Part shown: piece by piece, positions 1-9,595 of the stretch
Position numbering within the stretch: the stretch's first letter is position 1
How the letters are laid out: every line of letters begins with the position of its first letter
Origin: Thiotrichaceae bacterium
GTDB lineage: Bacteria; Pseudomonadota; Gammaproteobacteria; Beggiatoales; Beggiatoaceae
Direction of reading: 5' to 3'
NCBI GenBank assembly: GCA_011391085.1
Contig: JAABRD010000035.1
Location: forward strand, 1-56,212
DNA: 56,212 bases
Notes under the pieces: model-generated
What the model saw: only the letters and a program-made list of their open reading frames with translations
Told to the model about the DNA's origin: nothing
Databases searched by the model: none
Translations under genes and position numbers: made by a program

Positions 1-220
1 AGCAGAAATTTTCTCGTATTTTGTTTCGCCCCTCTCCCTCTGGGAGAGGGGTCGGGGGTGAGGGAAAATACCGCAAAATTACTGCTTCAGTACTTAGTAA
101 CATTCCTTCTAATTTGCACCCCCATGCACATCTGGGGGAAGTGACTCCCCCGTGTACAGTGGGTTGGGCGGTACTAAAGTTGAAGAATATAGTAGTCTTC
201 CATCAAACTTGTATAATTTA

Positions 221-306
221 CGCTGGAGCGCAATAAGAATTATTGCGCAGTGCGCCCGCGTAGCGTCGACACAAAGCAACGCAATAATTCTTATTGCGTT
301 CCAGCG
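221..306. repeat. 27-bp inverted repeat (long hairpin)
   Basis: Arms 221-247 and 280-306 are reverse complements with one mismatch, around a 32-nt spacer. The arm centre contains CAATAAGAATTATTG, itself a palindrome. There is no T-run after it and no flanking gene within 900 bp, so it does not look like a simple terminator. Confidence 0.8.
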
Positions 307-569
307 GATGTGTACAAATTTATAGGAATATTTCTATATCACTATAACAACGAAAAAAGAGAACAAACGTTTCTTGCAAAACGGACAAGTAGCTGACGTA
401 CAATTTCTGCAATACAATCATCGAAACAGCCGGCGACATATATAAAATGATGTCATATTTCTACACAAAAAATTTTGCCCATAGCCATTTCTGCTAACGT
501 TTTCAGTAAGGAAAGTCGTTTAGTTAGGCATGAGTTTTTAACTCCTTTGAATATAGAAATAGGTCATTC

Positions 570-702
570 AGGACTGACGCAACCGCCGGTCTTTACCCCA
601 CCCCAACCCTCCCCGCACGCAGGGAGTCCCCCCGTGTACGGGGGGCAGGGGGGGTGATAGTGTGTAAAATCAAATAATTACAAAAACGGTTGCGTAAGTC
701 CT
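570..702. mobile_element. Small MITE-like element with 16-bp terminal inverted repeats
   Basis: The ends AGGACTGACGCAACCG (570-585) and CGGTTGCGTAAGTCCT (687-702) are reverse complements with one mismatch. The interior (587-656) is the GC-rich repeat also seen near 11331-11385. No transposase is encoded and I see no clear target duplication, so this is an inferred non-autonomous element or remnant. Confidence 0.5.
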
Positions 703-839
703 ATAATTTTTTATTTTAAAGAATGATAGGGTACTTGTCAAATATCGATGAAGAATGGATAATAGATAATAAATGATGAAGAATAAAACAATGACTACCG
801 GACTTTCGCCTAAAGCGTTCAATCCCACATAAGATTTAT

Positions 840-1004
840 GGTAGTGATGCAATCTGGGTGAAATATCGTGCGGTTTCTCTTCGGTCTTGAACTGTGATTT
901 AGATGATTAAATGAAGGCTATGAAAGGAGGCTTGACTAATCATAGTCCATCTGAAAATCATTCTAATCATAGTTCAGACAGAGAACCCACATTGCATCAC
1001 TACC
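840..1004. mobile_element. MITE of the GGTAGTGATGC family, copy 1 (165 bp)
   Basis: It begins GGTAGTGATGCAATCTGGGT and ends with the complementary ACCCACATTGCATCACTACC. Both flanks carry the same 8 bp, AGATTTAT (832-839 and 1005-1012), a target-site duplication. The interior is nearly the same as the copies at 8636-8799 and, inverted, 45003-45167. It encodes no protein. Confidence 0.9.
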
Positions 1005-1256
1005 AGATTTATTATCCATAGTTCATGGTTTATTATTCATCATTGTCTCGTTCCCCCGCGCCCGCATGGGAATGCCGTGGGCAACAAAGCGTTGCGGGAA
1101 CGGGACGCTGGCGCGTCCGCCCCACGTTCTCACGCAAGCGCGTGGGAACGAGATAAATCCTCACAGGTATCCCTATGCTTTCCGCTAAACCACCGCCCAC
1201 AAGCGCACCCTGAAACTCGTACCCCGGCCGCGACTAACTAACAGGACTCTCTATTT

Positions 1257-1541
1257 ATGATAACCTCCGTAATGACGATTCGTCAACAACTGATTCAAAA
1301 TATTGAAGAATTACCAGGTGAAGTATTGCCTGAATTAGCTAACTTTATTCACTATCTTCACTTCAAAAGCCAATTTAGGAAGCCACCGCCTGCCCCCGTC
1401 ACCAGCAACAACTTTTTACTGGCCATTGCGGGGTTGGGGAGTTGTGAAGAAGATGACCTCTCTGAACGAGACGAAGAAATTTTGGCTAAAGAAATTAACC
1501 CGTTATCTGGTTGGACTCTTAAACCAGAGGAGAGTCAATGA
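1257..1541 (+). CDS. Putative antitoxin (DUF2281-like) of a PIN-toxin module
   Basis: This 94-aa protein carries near its start the pattern typical of DUF2281-type antitoxins (roughly IEELPGEVLPELANFIHYL, residues 16-34), followed by a proline-rich linker and an acidic tail that would wrap the toxin. Its stop overlaps the start of the PIN toxin gene by 4 bp (ATGA), the usual arrangement for translational coupling in TA operons. The start could also be the in-frame ATG at 1272; no strong ribosome binding site decides. Family assignment rests on motif and context only. Confidence 0.75.
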   Translation: MITSVMTIRQQLIQNIEELPGEVLPELANFIHYLHFKSQFRKPPPAPVTSNNFLLAIAGLGSCEEDDLSERDEEILAKEINPLSGWTLKPEESQ

Positions 1542-1960
1542 AACCCCAGGCTATTTTAGACACTAGCTTTTTATTCGCACTGACTAATTACAAAGACCGT
1601 AATCATGGCCGTGTGCTTGACATCGCAAGTACCTTTACGGGTCCCCTAGTGCTTCCCACTTCGGTCTTGCCAGAAGTGTGTTACCTAATCGCTTCACGTT
1701 TAGGACACTTAACTATGCGTCGTTTTCTAAATCAGGTAGTGACTCGTAATGACCTCTTGTTAACCGCCCTTACTCCGGTTGACCTTGAACGAGTTGTAGA
1801 AATTTTGGAACACTATGCCGACAGTCGGTTGGACTTTGTGGATGCCACTATTGTGGCCATAGCAGAACGACGAAATATTACACGAGTGTTGACTTTAGAC
1901 TGTCGAGACTTTAGTATTGTACGTCCGCGACATTGTGCGAGTTTTGAGATATTGCCGTAG
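1538..1960 (+). CDS. PIN-domain ribonuclease toxin (VapC-like)
   Basis: The 140-aa protein has the acidic residues of a PIN nuclease: D8 in ILDTS, E46, D99 and D102 in LDFVDATIVA, and D121/D124 near the C-terminus. Such toxins cleave RNA in a metal-dependent way and are held inactive by the cognate antitoxin, here the gene overlapping its start. The length is normal for VapC and no catalytic residue is missing, so the module is probably functional. The frame ends just before a palindromic repeat fragment (1990-2045) and the heptamer tract of the next gene. Confidence 0.85.
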   Translation: MKPQAILDTSFLFALTNYKDRNHGRVLDIASTFTGPLVLPTSVLPEVCYLIASRLGHLTMRRFLNQVVTRNDLLLTALTPVDLERVVEILEHYADSRLDFVDATIVAIAERRNITRVLTLDCRDFSIVRPRHCASFEILP

Positions 1961-2060
1961 GTAAGGTAAAGAGGGAAATATGGTCTGAGAAGTGTATCCA
2001 TCCTCTTAGAAACGCAGGTGGATACGTTTCGTTTAATCCACCCTACCTTAATTTACCGGT

Positions 2061-2095
2061 ATTCATTATTCATTATTCACTATTCACTATTCACT
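2061..2095 (+). repeat. Heptanucleotide array (ATTCATT/ATTCACT) upstream of a start codon
   Basis: Five tandem 7-mers (ATTCATT twice, ATTCACT three times) end 6 bp before the chosen start at 2102, and no Shine-Dalgarno sequence is visible between them. Similar arrays precede the genes starting at 10381 (minus) and 11430. Because seven is not a multiple of three, the array reads as a repeating peptide in any open frame, which creates false N-terminal extensions. Confidence 0.8.
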
Positions 2096-2101
2096 ATCTA
2101 T

Positions 2102-5100
2102 ATGAACCCCTTTATCTTTCTCCTCCTCCTCTTTTCCTTCATAACCACCACCCACGCCCAACCCGCGGCTGTGGACACCTTTACTCTCACCGTCACCACC
2201 TCTGGCAACGGTACCGTCACCAATCTCCCCAATATCGACTGCGGTACGCAATGCACGGCCACTTATCCCAAAGATGCTATCGTTGCCCTTACCGCTACCC
2301 CTACTGATGCCAATACCAATTTCACTGGTTGGAGTGGCAACTGCGCAGGTTCTAGTAAAACCACTTACGTGGTGATGACCAGCGACAAAACTTGTCAAGC
2401 GAAATTTGCCCAAGTGCCCCTGAATACCTACGAATTGACCATCGTCAACACAGGTCAAGGGAAGGTGGTTAGCAACACTGGCAATGTCAATTGCGGCGCC
2501 GCTTGCACCGCCCAATATAGTCAAAATACTCAAGTCACTTTGACCGCCCAACCTGATGCAGATGCCGAATTTATCAATTGGGAAGGGGCTTGTGTGGGGA
2601 CGACTCCAGAAGTCACTGTCATCATGGACGAGGCGAAAGCCTGTGTCGCTAAATTCAAACGCAAACCTCTCGAACTCAACATCACGCCCGTAGGCAATGG
2701 GGTGGTCACCAGTATCCCAGCCCCAGGCATCAATTGTGGGGCGACTTGTACCGCTTTGTATGATGTCGATGTGGAAGTCACTTTGACCGCTACTCCCAAT
2801 AGCGATTTTGTCTTCAGTGGGTGGGGAGGTGATTGCGAAGGGACGACCAACGAAATTAAAGTGACCATGGATGCGGCCAAAACGTGCATTGCCTCCTTTG
2901 AACTAGCCCTGACCGTGAATACGATGGGCGAGGGGGTGGTCACTAGCACTCCGACTGGCATTGATTGTGGTGACACTTGTCAAGCCAATTTCTCAGCCAA
3001 TGAAGAAGTCACTCTTACCGCGACGCCGCAAGGTGATTCGCAATTTACCCGGTGGGAAGGGGATTGCAGTGGCACCGAACCGCAAGCGAAAGTCACGATA
3101 GATAAGACTAAAAGTTGCACCGCCTGGTTTGACCGTTATCTCACCATTGAGAAGACTGGCAATGGTGCTGTCACTAGCAACCCCACTGGCATTGATTGTG
3201 GCAAAACATGCAAGTTTTCGTATACCATTGACACTGAAATTGTCTTAACTGCCACCGCCGAGGATGGCTATGAATTTGCGGGTTGGGAAGGAGATTGTAC
3301 GGGTCCGGAAGAGGAATTGACCATTATGTTTGACTCCTCCAAAACGTGTCAGGCGAACTTTGCCTTAGCGTTGACCATTGAGAAGAATGGTAATGGGGAT
3401 GGCACGATTACCAGTGAACCGGAAGGTATTCAATGTGGTGAGACGTGTACCGCACCTTATGATACCAATGCCCAAGTCACTTTGACGGCCCAACCGGATA
3501 CGGAATCCGAATTTAACGGCTGGGGAAAGGAGTGTGTGGGTACTGACAAAGAAGTAAAGGTGACATTGGACAAAGCCAAAACGTGTCAAGCAACTTTTGC
3601 CACGTTACCTCCTGACGGTTTTCAAAATCTCACGATTCTCACTCAAGGGACCGGTATTGGCACCGTGACCAGTACACCCGAAGGCATCGATTGTGGTAAC
3701 CTCTGCGTGAAGCCTTATGAGAAAGGGACGTCCGTCTTGTTGACTGCTACCCCAGATAAAGATTCCAAATTTACCGGTTGGAGTGGTGATTGTGCAGGTA
3801 CTACCAATGCCATTTCTGCGGTGGTCAAGGACACTAGCACCACCCTCTGCGCGGCCACGTTTGAACTGGTGCCACCCACTTATAAACTCACCTTGGAGAC
3901 GCAGGGAGGACATGGGACTATCACTGCCACTCCTACGGGTGATGACTGCGGAAATAATTGTTTCGGGTTTGCAGAAAATACGCAAGTGACTGTGACGGTT
4001 ACACCGCAACCAGATTCCTCTTTTCTAGGTTGGAGTGGTCACTGCACAGGAACGGCTACCACCACGCAAGTGATGGTGGACAAGCAAGATAAAAAATGCA
4101 CCGCCCATTTGCAACTCAAACCGACCTTTGCGTTGACCATTACCAAAACCGGTAGTGGCGCCGTGACGGCCAATTTAGAAGGGTTAGAATGTAATGAAAT
4201 CCAATGTGAAGGCAATTTTTATCAAGGTGCTATCGTCACCCTGACCGCCGCTGCGGACCCCAATTTTAAGTTTGGTATCTGGGGAGGCAGTTGTATTTCA
4301 GGTGACCCAATTCACCCAGAGATCATCAATCTCGTGATGGACAACCTAAAAAGTTGTACCGTCGCTTTTCAACCCAAACCGACTTATCCTCTCCAAGTGG
4401 AAAGAACTGGAGAGGGTCAAGGTCTCGTGACCAGCGACCCCATTGGGATTAGTTGTGGAGAAGATTGTCAAGAGACTTACTATGAAGGCGCCCTCATTAC
4501 CTTGACCGCCAACGTGCAAACCGGTTCTGTCTTCACCGGTTGGACGGGCGAAGGTTGTGTAATAGACCCTCAAAAACCTGCGGTGGCGACGGTCACCGTC
4601 AATACCCTAAGAGTGTGTAAAGCGACTTTTGAATTGTTACCACCTCTCAAATTAACTGTCCTCAAGAATGGCACCGGCACAGGTACCCTCACGGCGACGC
4701 CTGGTCTCGGTAAAGGTATTGAGTGTGGTTCAACATGTGAAGAACAATATCGAGTGGGCACCGTCGTAGCCCTCACCGTGAAACCAGATACGTCTTCCAT
4801 TTTTACCGGTTGGCGAGGCGATTGCCATGGTACCGACACCACGTTGGGCCTCCCCTTGACTGACACGCATAAAACGTGTACTGCCAATTTTACCCTCCTC
4901 CCGCCGGCGGGTCACTACCTCCTCACCATTCCCGAAATTCAATCTGGTAAGGTCACTAGCACGCCCGTGGGAATTGATTGTGAACCCACTTGCACAGCCG
5001 CTTATGCCAATAATACCATTGTCACCCTGTCAGCCACCCCTCAAGAAGGCTTCATTTTCGCCAATTGGACCGGTGATTGCAACGGCATCGACCCTCTCAT

Positions 5101-8100
5101 AGGTGTTAATATCAACACCCATAAAACTTGCACCCCCAACTTCTTCACCACCCCCAAGGAAGGCAGTTATTTATTGACGATACTCAAAACGGGAGGAGGT
5201 TTGGTAGAAGGTCAAGTCGTACAACCAGTGGCACCTCCTGCCACCGGTACTACCACTACACCAGATGGCAACATCACAGGGGCTTCCCCCGCGCCTAGCA
5301 CCCCTACGCCGGGCACAGACTCCACACCTCCTCTGGACCCTATTGATTGCGGGGACCATTGTTCCGCCATCTATCCCCAAGACACTTCTCTCACTCTCAC
5401 TGCCAAACCCAATCCAGACTTCATCTTTACCGGTTGGAGTTGCCTCAACCGGGGAGAATATACCACCTCTCCGCCGCCTTCGCTGGCGCCAGATAATCCA
5501 TTGACCATCACCGTTAGCAATCCTCTGGTCTGCACGGCCTACTTTGACCCCTCCCCCAGTTCCTTGCAATTTGCTATCTCAGGCATTTTCGTCAATGAAC
5601 TAGACGGTCAAGCCACCCTTCTCGTCACTCGTGCGGCCAGTAGTGGTGGCGCGGTTTCGGTGGACTACACGACTCAAGAGGGTACAGCCCTGGCAGGTAC
5701 TGATTATCAACTGACCACTGGTACCTTAACTTGGTTAAATGGTGAACTGGGTCATAAAACTATCACCGTTCCCATCGTCTCTGACAGTGTGGCAGAAGCG
5801 GATAAAACCTTTACTCTCCTCCTCACCAATCCCACGGGGAAGGCCGTCATCACTCAGAATACCGCCACCGTCACGTTGATTGACTCTCCTCCTAGTGGCG
5901 CCGGTAGCCTACAATTTTCTGCCGCTAGTTATCTGGTTGAGGAAGCCAGTCGACAAGCCTTGATAGGCGTGGACCGTCTCGGTGGCAGCACTGGCGCCGT
6001 GTCAGTCAGTTATACCACCAGCGATGACCAAGCCACGGTGGGAAGCGATTACACTGCCACGCAAGGCGTCTTAAATTGGGTCAATGGGGAGATGAGTACC
6101 CAATTTTTTACCATTCCCATCCTCACAGATGCCATCAGTGAAGGCCCAGAGAAGGTTCATTTAACTCTTTCCAGTCCCGTGGGTGGTGCTAACTTAGGGG
6201 CACTACGCAATGCGACCTTGACCATCGTGGACAACTTGAGTAGCCTAGACCCCAGCCTCAGTTCTGGCATTTTACAATTCACCCAAGCGAACTACCCAGC
6301 CAACGAAGGTAGCAACGTCACTCTTATCGTCAGTCGCCGGTATGGAATGCAAGGTGACGTGTCGGTCAGTTATACCACGCAACCGGAAACGGCGCAACCG
6401 GGCAGTGATTACACGCCTCCCACCTCCTCCGTGACACCGGGCACCGTATTGACCTGGCCCGCAGGCGATGTGACTGACAAAAATATCGTCATTCCTCTTC
6501 TCAATGACAATACGAAAGAAACCGAGGAAACCTTCCGAGTCAATCTCACCTCCCCCACGGGTGAAGCCAGTCTCGGTGCTATTTCCAGTGCCACTGTCAC
6601 CCTGCTAGATAGTTTGGGTACACCCAGCACTACGGGTCCCACGGGACCTGCGGCTGGCATTATTCAATTGGTTGCGAATAATTACCAAGTTCCAGAAAGT
6701 GGCGGAAGTATTACCCTCACCGTCAGTCGCGTCGGCGGCACTCTAGGAGTAGTGGAAGTGGAGTATGAAACTCAAGATGGCACCGCCAAAACCAGTCGAG
6801 ATTATTTAGGTGTGCAAGACCAACTCCGTTGGTTAGATGGCGATAGCACCGATAAGAAAATTGACATCGGCATTTTAGACAATGGTCTGCCCGAAGCCGA
6901 TAAAACCTTTACTCTGCGTCTGTACTCCCTCCTGGGTGACGCCGTGCTGGGTAGCAATGCGGAAACGGTGGTCACCATTGCCGATGATGACTCGACCAAC
7001 CTCCAATTCTCCTCTGGCACTTACACGGTCAATGAAGACGGTAATTTAGTCACTCTCACCGTCACTCGTGAAGGTGGCAATATTGGTCAAGTTTCGGTGC
7101 AGTATAACACTGCCGACGGCACTGCCATAGCAGGTTCTGACTACAGTGCCTTCAGTGGCTGGTTAACTTGGGTCAGTGGGGATACTCGTCCACAAATGCT
7201 GACCATCCCGGTGCGAGAAGATAAAGACTTGGAAGGCAATGAAAACTTCCTGGTCAAATTGACCACGATAGAAGGTCAAGCGACTTTTGGGAAGTTGACA
7301 GAAGCCAACGTGACCCTCATTGATAATGAACTTGGGGAGTGCAAACTACCTGTGATTGATTGCTTCTACAACAATGACGGGGAGACTCTGCAAGATGTCA
7401 AAGTGACCAAACAAGGCACCTTATCTGGTGGCACCTTGGGAGGAGACATTTTAAATGAAGGCGTCATTCAAGATGTCACCATGCTACCCAAAACCCGCGT
7501 CAGTGGTGGCTTAGAACGAGGTATTGTCCGTGGCCGTATCACCAGCGACCCGGCGCAACGGGCGGTCCTCACGGAACTTGACATTGCCCCAGATACGACG
7601 TTATCCAACATCATCATTGGTCGGCGAGTGCAAATGGATAACAGCGTGACTTTACAAGAAGGCGTGTGTTTTGAAGACAACACCACGATTCCTTCCGTTG
7701 ACTTGGTCGGCATCTTAGGACGTTTAACCACGCCCTATTTGGATTTCAATGCGGTGCGCCTAATCGACGATGTGCTATGTTTAAGCGCGGTAGGTGGCAT
7801 TGTCGGCGCCATCAATGGACTGGATGAACTGCAACAATGGGTTCTCACCCAAAATCCCGTCAATGGCTATTTACAATTGCGGGCCGGTGACTTACTCTAT
7901 ACCGTGTTACCCATTGAGACATACCAAATCTTACGCAAACAGGTCGAGAGGTGGCTAATCCAAGGACTCTTTGTCAGTCCCAACGGTAGCATCACCTTTG
8001 TGACCCACACCAGCCGTGAAATCCACGCACTTCCAGTCGTCCAAGACCCATTGGCATTACAAACCACGTTAGACGCCTTCGACCTGCGTCCGATGACGAT

Positions 8101-8569
8101 GCAAGCCAATGGTAACTTAAAAATACCGTTAGCTGGAGGAGCCTATTACAGTGCCCGACCCGACCTCTTCTCGGCGCCTGTGGGAGAGGAGATACCATTA
8201 GGACTAGATGGTATGGATTCTCCTTGGATAGACAACATAGCGGTGTTCTTCTTAGTCTTTAACGACGGAACGGTTAAACGCAAACAGTTCATGTACCCAG
8301 CCGCGGCAGATCCAGAGGCTTTATATGCTTTGTCAGCAACCCATCAAACCGTTTTGGAACTCGATGGCAGAGTTTCTGTGCAAATGGGAACGGGGGCTGA
8401 GACTCGCTATTATCAAGGACTGTTGGACTATGCCGTCACCTCTGGCACACCCGTTGAGGAGGCGAACATTGAACTGCTGGACGACCTGAATGAAGATGGG
8501 TTGGCGGATTATCAGATTGTGTATCCGAATGGGGATAGACAGGTGTTGTATCAGTTGCCAGTGGAATAA
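2102..8569 (+). CDS. Giant secreted repeat protein: 13 Cys-rich InlB-type + 5 Calx-beta repeats
   Basis: This 2155-aa protein starts with a clear signal peptide (MNPFIFLLLLFSFITTTHA, then QPAA). Thirteen divergent InlB B-type repeats of about 75-80 residues follow, each with the core G.GTVTS...I.CG..C, a GW.G.C motif and a K.C.A.F ending. Four cysteines per repeat (about 52 in total) imply disulphide stapling in the periplasm or outside the cell. Five Calx-beta repeats come next (from about residue 1150; SVSYTT, GSDY and VTLIDN motifs), which in other proteins bind calcium. The last 400 residues show a glycine-rich, beta-helix-like part and an unrecognised end domain; no LPXTG or autotransporter barrel was seen. 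The frame is open back to 2018, but that extension translates a heptamer array, so 2102 is preferred. A surface adhesin role is inferred. Confidence 0.9.
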   Translation: MNPFIFLLLLFSFITTTHAQPAAVDTFTLTVTTSGNGTVTNLPNIDCGTQCTATYPKDAIVALTATPTDANTNFTGWSGNCAGSSKTTYVVMTSDKTCQAKFAQVPLNTYELTIVNTGQGKVVSNTGNVNCGAACTAQYSQNTQVTLTAQPDADAEFINWEGACVGTTPEVTVIMDEAKACVAKFKRKPLELNITPVGNGVVTSIPAPGINCGATCTALYDVDVEVTLTATPNSDFVFSGWGGDCEGTTNEIKVTMDAAKTCIASFELALTVNTMGEGVVTSTPTGIDCGDTCQANFSANEEVTLTATPQGDSQFTRWEGDCSGTEPQAKVTIDKTKSCTAWFDRYLTIEKTGNGAVTSNPTGIDCGKTCKFSYTIDTEIVLTATAEDGYEFAGWEGDCTGPEEELTIMFDSSKTCQANFALALTIEKNGNGDGTITSEPEGIQCGETCTAPYDTNAQVTLTAQPDTESEFNGWGKECVGTDKEVKVTLDKAKTCQATFATLPPDGFQNLTILTQGTGIGTVTSTPEGIDCGNLCVKPYEKGTSVLLTATPDKDSKFTGWSGDCAGTTNAISAVVKDTSTTLCAATFELVPPTYKLTLETQGGHGTITATPTGDDCGNNCFGFAENTQVTVTVTPQPDSSFLGWSGHCTGTATTTQVMVDKQDKKCTAHLQLKPTFALTITKTGSGAVTANLEGLECNEIQCEGNFYQGAIVTLTAAADPNFKFGIWGGSCISGDPIHPEIINLVMDNLKSCTVAFQPKPTYPLQVERTGEGQGLVTSDPIGISCGEDCQETYYEGALITLTANVQTGSVFTGWTGEGCVIDPQKPAVATVTVNTLRVCKATFELLPPLKLTVLKNGTGTGTLTATPGLGKGIECGSTCEEQYRVGTVVALTVKPDTSSIFTGWRGDCHGTDTTLGLPLTDTHKTCTANFTLLPPAGHYLLTIPEIQSGKVTSTPVGIDCEPTCTAAYANNTIVTLSATPQEGFIFANWTGDCNGIDPLIGVNINTHKTCTPNFFTTPKEGSYLLTILKTGGGLVEGQVVQPVAPPATGTTTTPDGNITGASPAPSTPTPGTDSTPPLDPIDCGDHCSAIYPQDTSLTLTAKPNPDFIFTGWSCLNRGEYTTSPPPSLAPDNPLTITVSNPLVCTAYFDPSPSSLQFAISGIFVNELDGQATLLVTRAASSGGAVSVDYTTQEGTALAGTDYQLTTGTLTWLNGELGHKTITVPIVSDSVAEADKTFTLLLTNPTGKAVITQNTATVTLIDSPPSGAGSLQFSAASYLVEEASRQALIGVDRLGGSTGAVSVSYTTSDDQATVGSDYTATQGVLNWVNGEMSTQFFTIPILTDAISEGPEKVHLTLSSPVGGANLGALRNATLTIVDNLSSLDPSLSSGILQFTQANYPANEGSNVTLIVSRRYGMQGDVSVSYTTQPETAQPGSDYTPPTSSVTPGTVLTWPAGDVTDKNIVIPLLNDNTKETEETFRVNLTSPTGEASLGAISSATVTLLDSLGTPSTTGPTGPAAGIIQLVANNYQVPESGGSITLTVSRVGGTLGVVEVEYETQDGTAKTSRDYLGVQDQLRWLDGDSTDKKIDIGILDNGLPEADKTFTLRLYSLLGDAVLGSNAETVVTIADDDSTNLQFSSGTYTVNEDGNLVTLTVTREGGNIGQVSVQYNTADGTAIAGSDYSAFSGWLTWVSGDTRPQMLTIPVREDKDLEGNENFLVKLTTIEGQATFGKLTEANVTLIDNELGECKLPVIDCFYNNDGETLQDVKVTKQGTLSGGTLGGDILNEGVIQDVTMLPKTRVSGGLERGIVRGRITSDPAQRAVLTELDIAPDTTLSNIIIGRRVQMDNSVTLQEGVCFEDNTTIPSVDLVGILGRLTTPYLDFNAVRLIDDVLCLSAVGGIVGAINGLDELQQWVLTQNPVNGYLQLRAGDLLYTVLPIETYQILRKQVERWLIQGLFVSPNGSITFVTHTSREIHALPVVQDPLALQTTLDAFDLRPMTMQANGNLKIPLAGGAYYSARPDLFSAPVGEEIPLGLDGMDSPWIDNIAVFFLVFNDGTVKRKQFMYPAAADPEALYALSATHQTVLELDGRVSVQMGTGAETRYYQGLLDYAVTSGTPVEEANIELLDDLNEDGLADYQIVYPNGDRQVLYQLPVE

Positions 8570-8577
8570 CAACCATT

Positions 8578-8627
8578 CGGGAGTCCAAAGCTATGCTTTG
8601 GACTCCTGGTGTAACTGTTTTTTCTTT
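8578..8627 (+). terminator. Likely terminator of the giant repeat gene
   Basis: A hairpin with arms GGAGTCCAAAGC and GCTTTGGACTCC (8578-8609) starts 9 bp after the stop codon and is followed by a T-rich run (to about 8627). The same stem recurs at 49701-49733 and in degenerate form near 11150 and 12331, so it is also a dispersed repeat. Confidence 0.65.
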
Positions 8628-8635
8628 CCAAAATA

Positions 8636-8799
8636 GGTAGTGATGCAATCTGGGTGAAATATCGAGAAGTTTCTCTTTGTCTTGAACTGTGATTGATATG
8701 ATTAAATGAGGGCTATGAAAGGAGGCTTGACGAATCATAGTCCATCTGAAAATCATTCTAATCAGAGTTCAGACAGTACACCCACATTGCATCACTACC
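8636..8799. mobile_element. MITE of the GGTAGTGATGC family, copy 2 (164 bp)
   Basis: It has the same ends and interior as the copy at 840-1004, in the same orientation. The 8-bp target duplication is perfect: CCAAAATA at 8628-8635 and 8800-8807. It has no coding capacity and sits between the convergent 2102-8569 and 8892-9593 genes. Confidence 0.9.
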
Positions 8800-8891
8800 C
8801 CAAAATATAGAGGTGTCAGGACTGGCAACCCTCAAAGGATTGCCAGCCCTTAACTATTATCCATCGTCACTCACATGACCTTCTCCGCATT

Positions 8892-9593
8892 CTAAATGAG
8901 ACCCAAAAACCGATGATACTCGTTTAACACCGCCATCGTCTCCCCCTCGGCCATACTTTTCCCTTCTTCTATCCACACCGCCCGATGACACAATTGATGA
9001 ATCAACACCGCATTATGAGAGACAAAGACCACCGTCTTATTAGAACGCATTCGTTCCTGCATGGCCTGGGCCGATTTCTGACTAAATTCCGCATCCCCCA
9101 CACTCAAAATTTCGTCAATGAGGAGAATATCTGGATTCACTTGAAAAGCGACTGAGAAACCTAAACGGGCAATCATCCCTGACGAATAAGTCGCAATCGG
9201 TTGGTCAATAAACTTCCTCAATCCTGAAAACTCAATGATGTTGTCCATCCGGGCCTGAATATCCCGTTTATGAAGCCCCATCAACATCCCACTGAGAAAC
9301 GCATTTTCGCGCCCCGTCAAGTAGTAAGTGAAACCCAGTTGCAGGGAGAGAAGCGAGGCTTGAAAGCCGCGGTTAATATAAGTTCCTTGATTAGGCTTGA
9401 TAATGCCTGCCAACAAACGCAGTAAGGTACTTTTGCCCACGCCGTTGCGTCCAATAACACCTAACGTTTCCCCCTGATACAGGTCAAAAGAGACATCTTT
9501 CAATGCCCAAAAGGGTTCTCCGAAGATGCCACGGTTACGTTTATAATAAATACCGACGTTGCGTAGCGAGACAATGGGTGAATGTTGTTTCAT
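8892..9593 (-). CDS. ABC transporter ATP-binding protein, polysaccharide export type
   Basis: The 233-aa protein has a Walker A motif (GRNGVGKST, residues 48-56), an ABC signature (YSSGM, 136-140), Walker B (ILLIDE, 156-161) and the switch histidine H193. The VGDAEF continuation after Walker B and the short length match the KpsT/Wzt/TagH group, which drives export of lipid-linked polysaccharides. It lacks the C-terminal carbohydrate-binding domain of some Wzt proteins. Its start lies 2 bp after the stop of the permease gene, so the two form an operon. No glycosyltransferase genes are nearby, so the substrate is unknown. Confidence 0.9.
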   Translation of the reverse strand: MKQHSPIVSLRNVGIYYKRNRGIFGEPFWALKDVSFDLYQGETLGVIGRNGVGKSTLLRLLAGIIKPNQGTYINRGFQASLLSLQLGFTYYLTGRENAFLSGMLMGLHKRDIQARMDNIIEFSGLRKFIDQPIATYSSGMIARLGFSVAFQVNPDILLIDEILSVGDAEFSQKSAQAMQERMRSNKTVVFVSHNAVLIHQLCHRAVWIEEGKSMAEGETMAVLNEYHRFLGLI

Positions 9594-9595
9594 AA

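Larger units (their letters stand above)
1..1256. other. Gene-free, repeat-rich region
   Basis: I see no convincing gene here. The stretch holds GC-rich repeat blocks (about 30-65, 120-165 and 587-656), a hairpin at 221-306, a small element with terminal inverted repeats at 570-702 and a MITE-like element at 840-1004. The short open frames lie within these repeats and lack family resemblance and ribosome binding sites. Confidence 0.7.

Noticed and set aside
2018-2101. Upstream start for the giant secreted protein
   Set aside because: The extra 28 residues translate a heptamer array and precede an excellent signal peptide start at 2102.
2087-8756. Many open frames antisense to the giant repeat gene
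   Set aside because: They mirror the periodic codon pattern of the repeats, lack ribosome binding sites and resemble no family.
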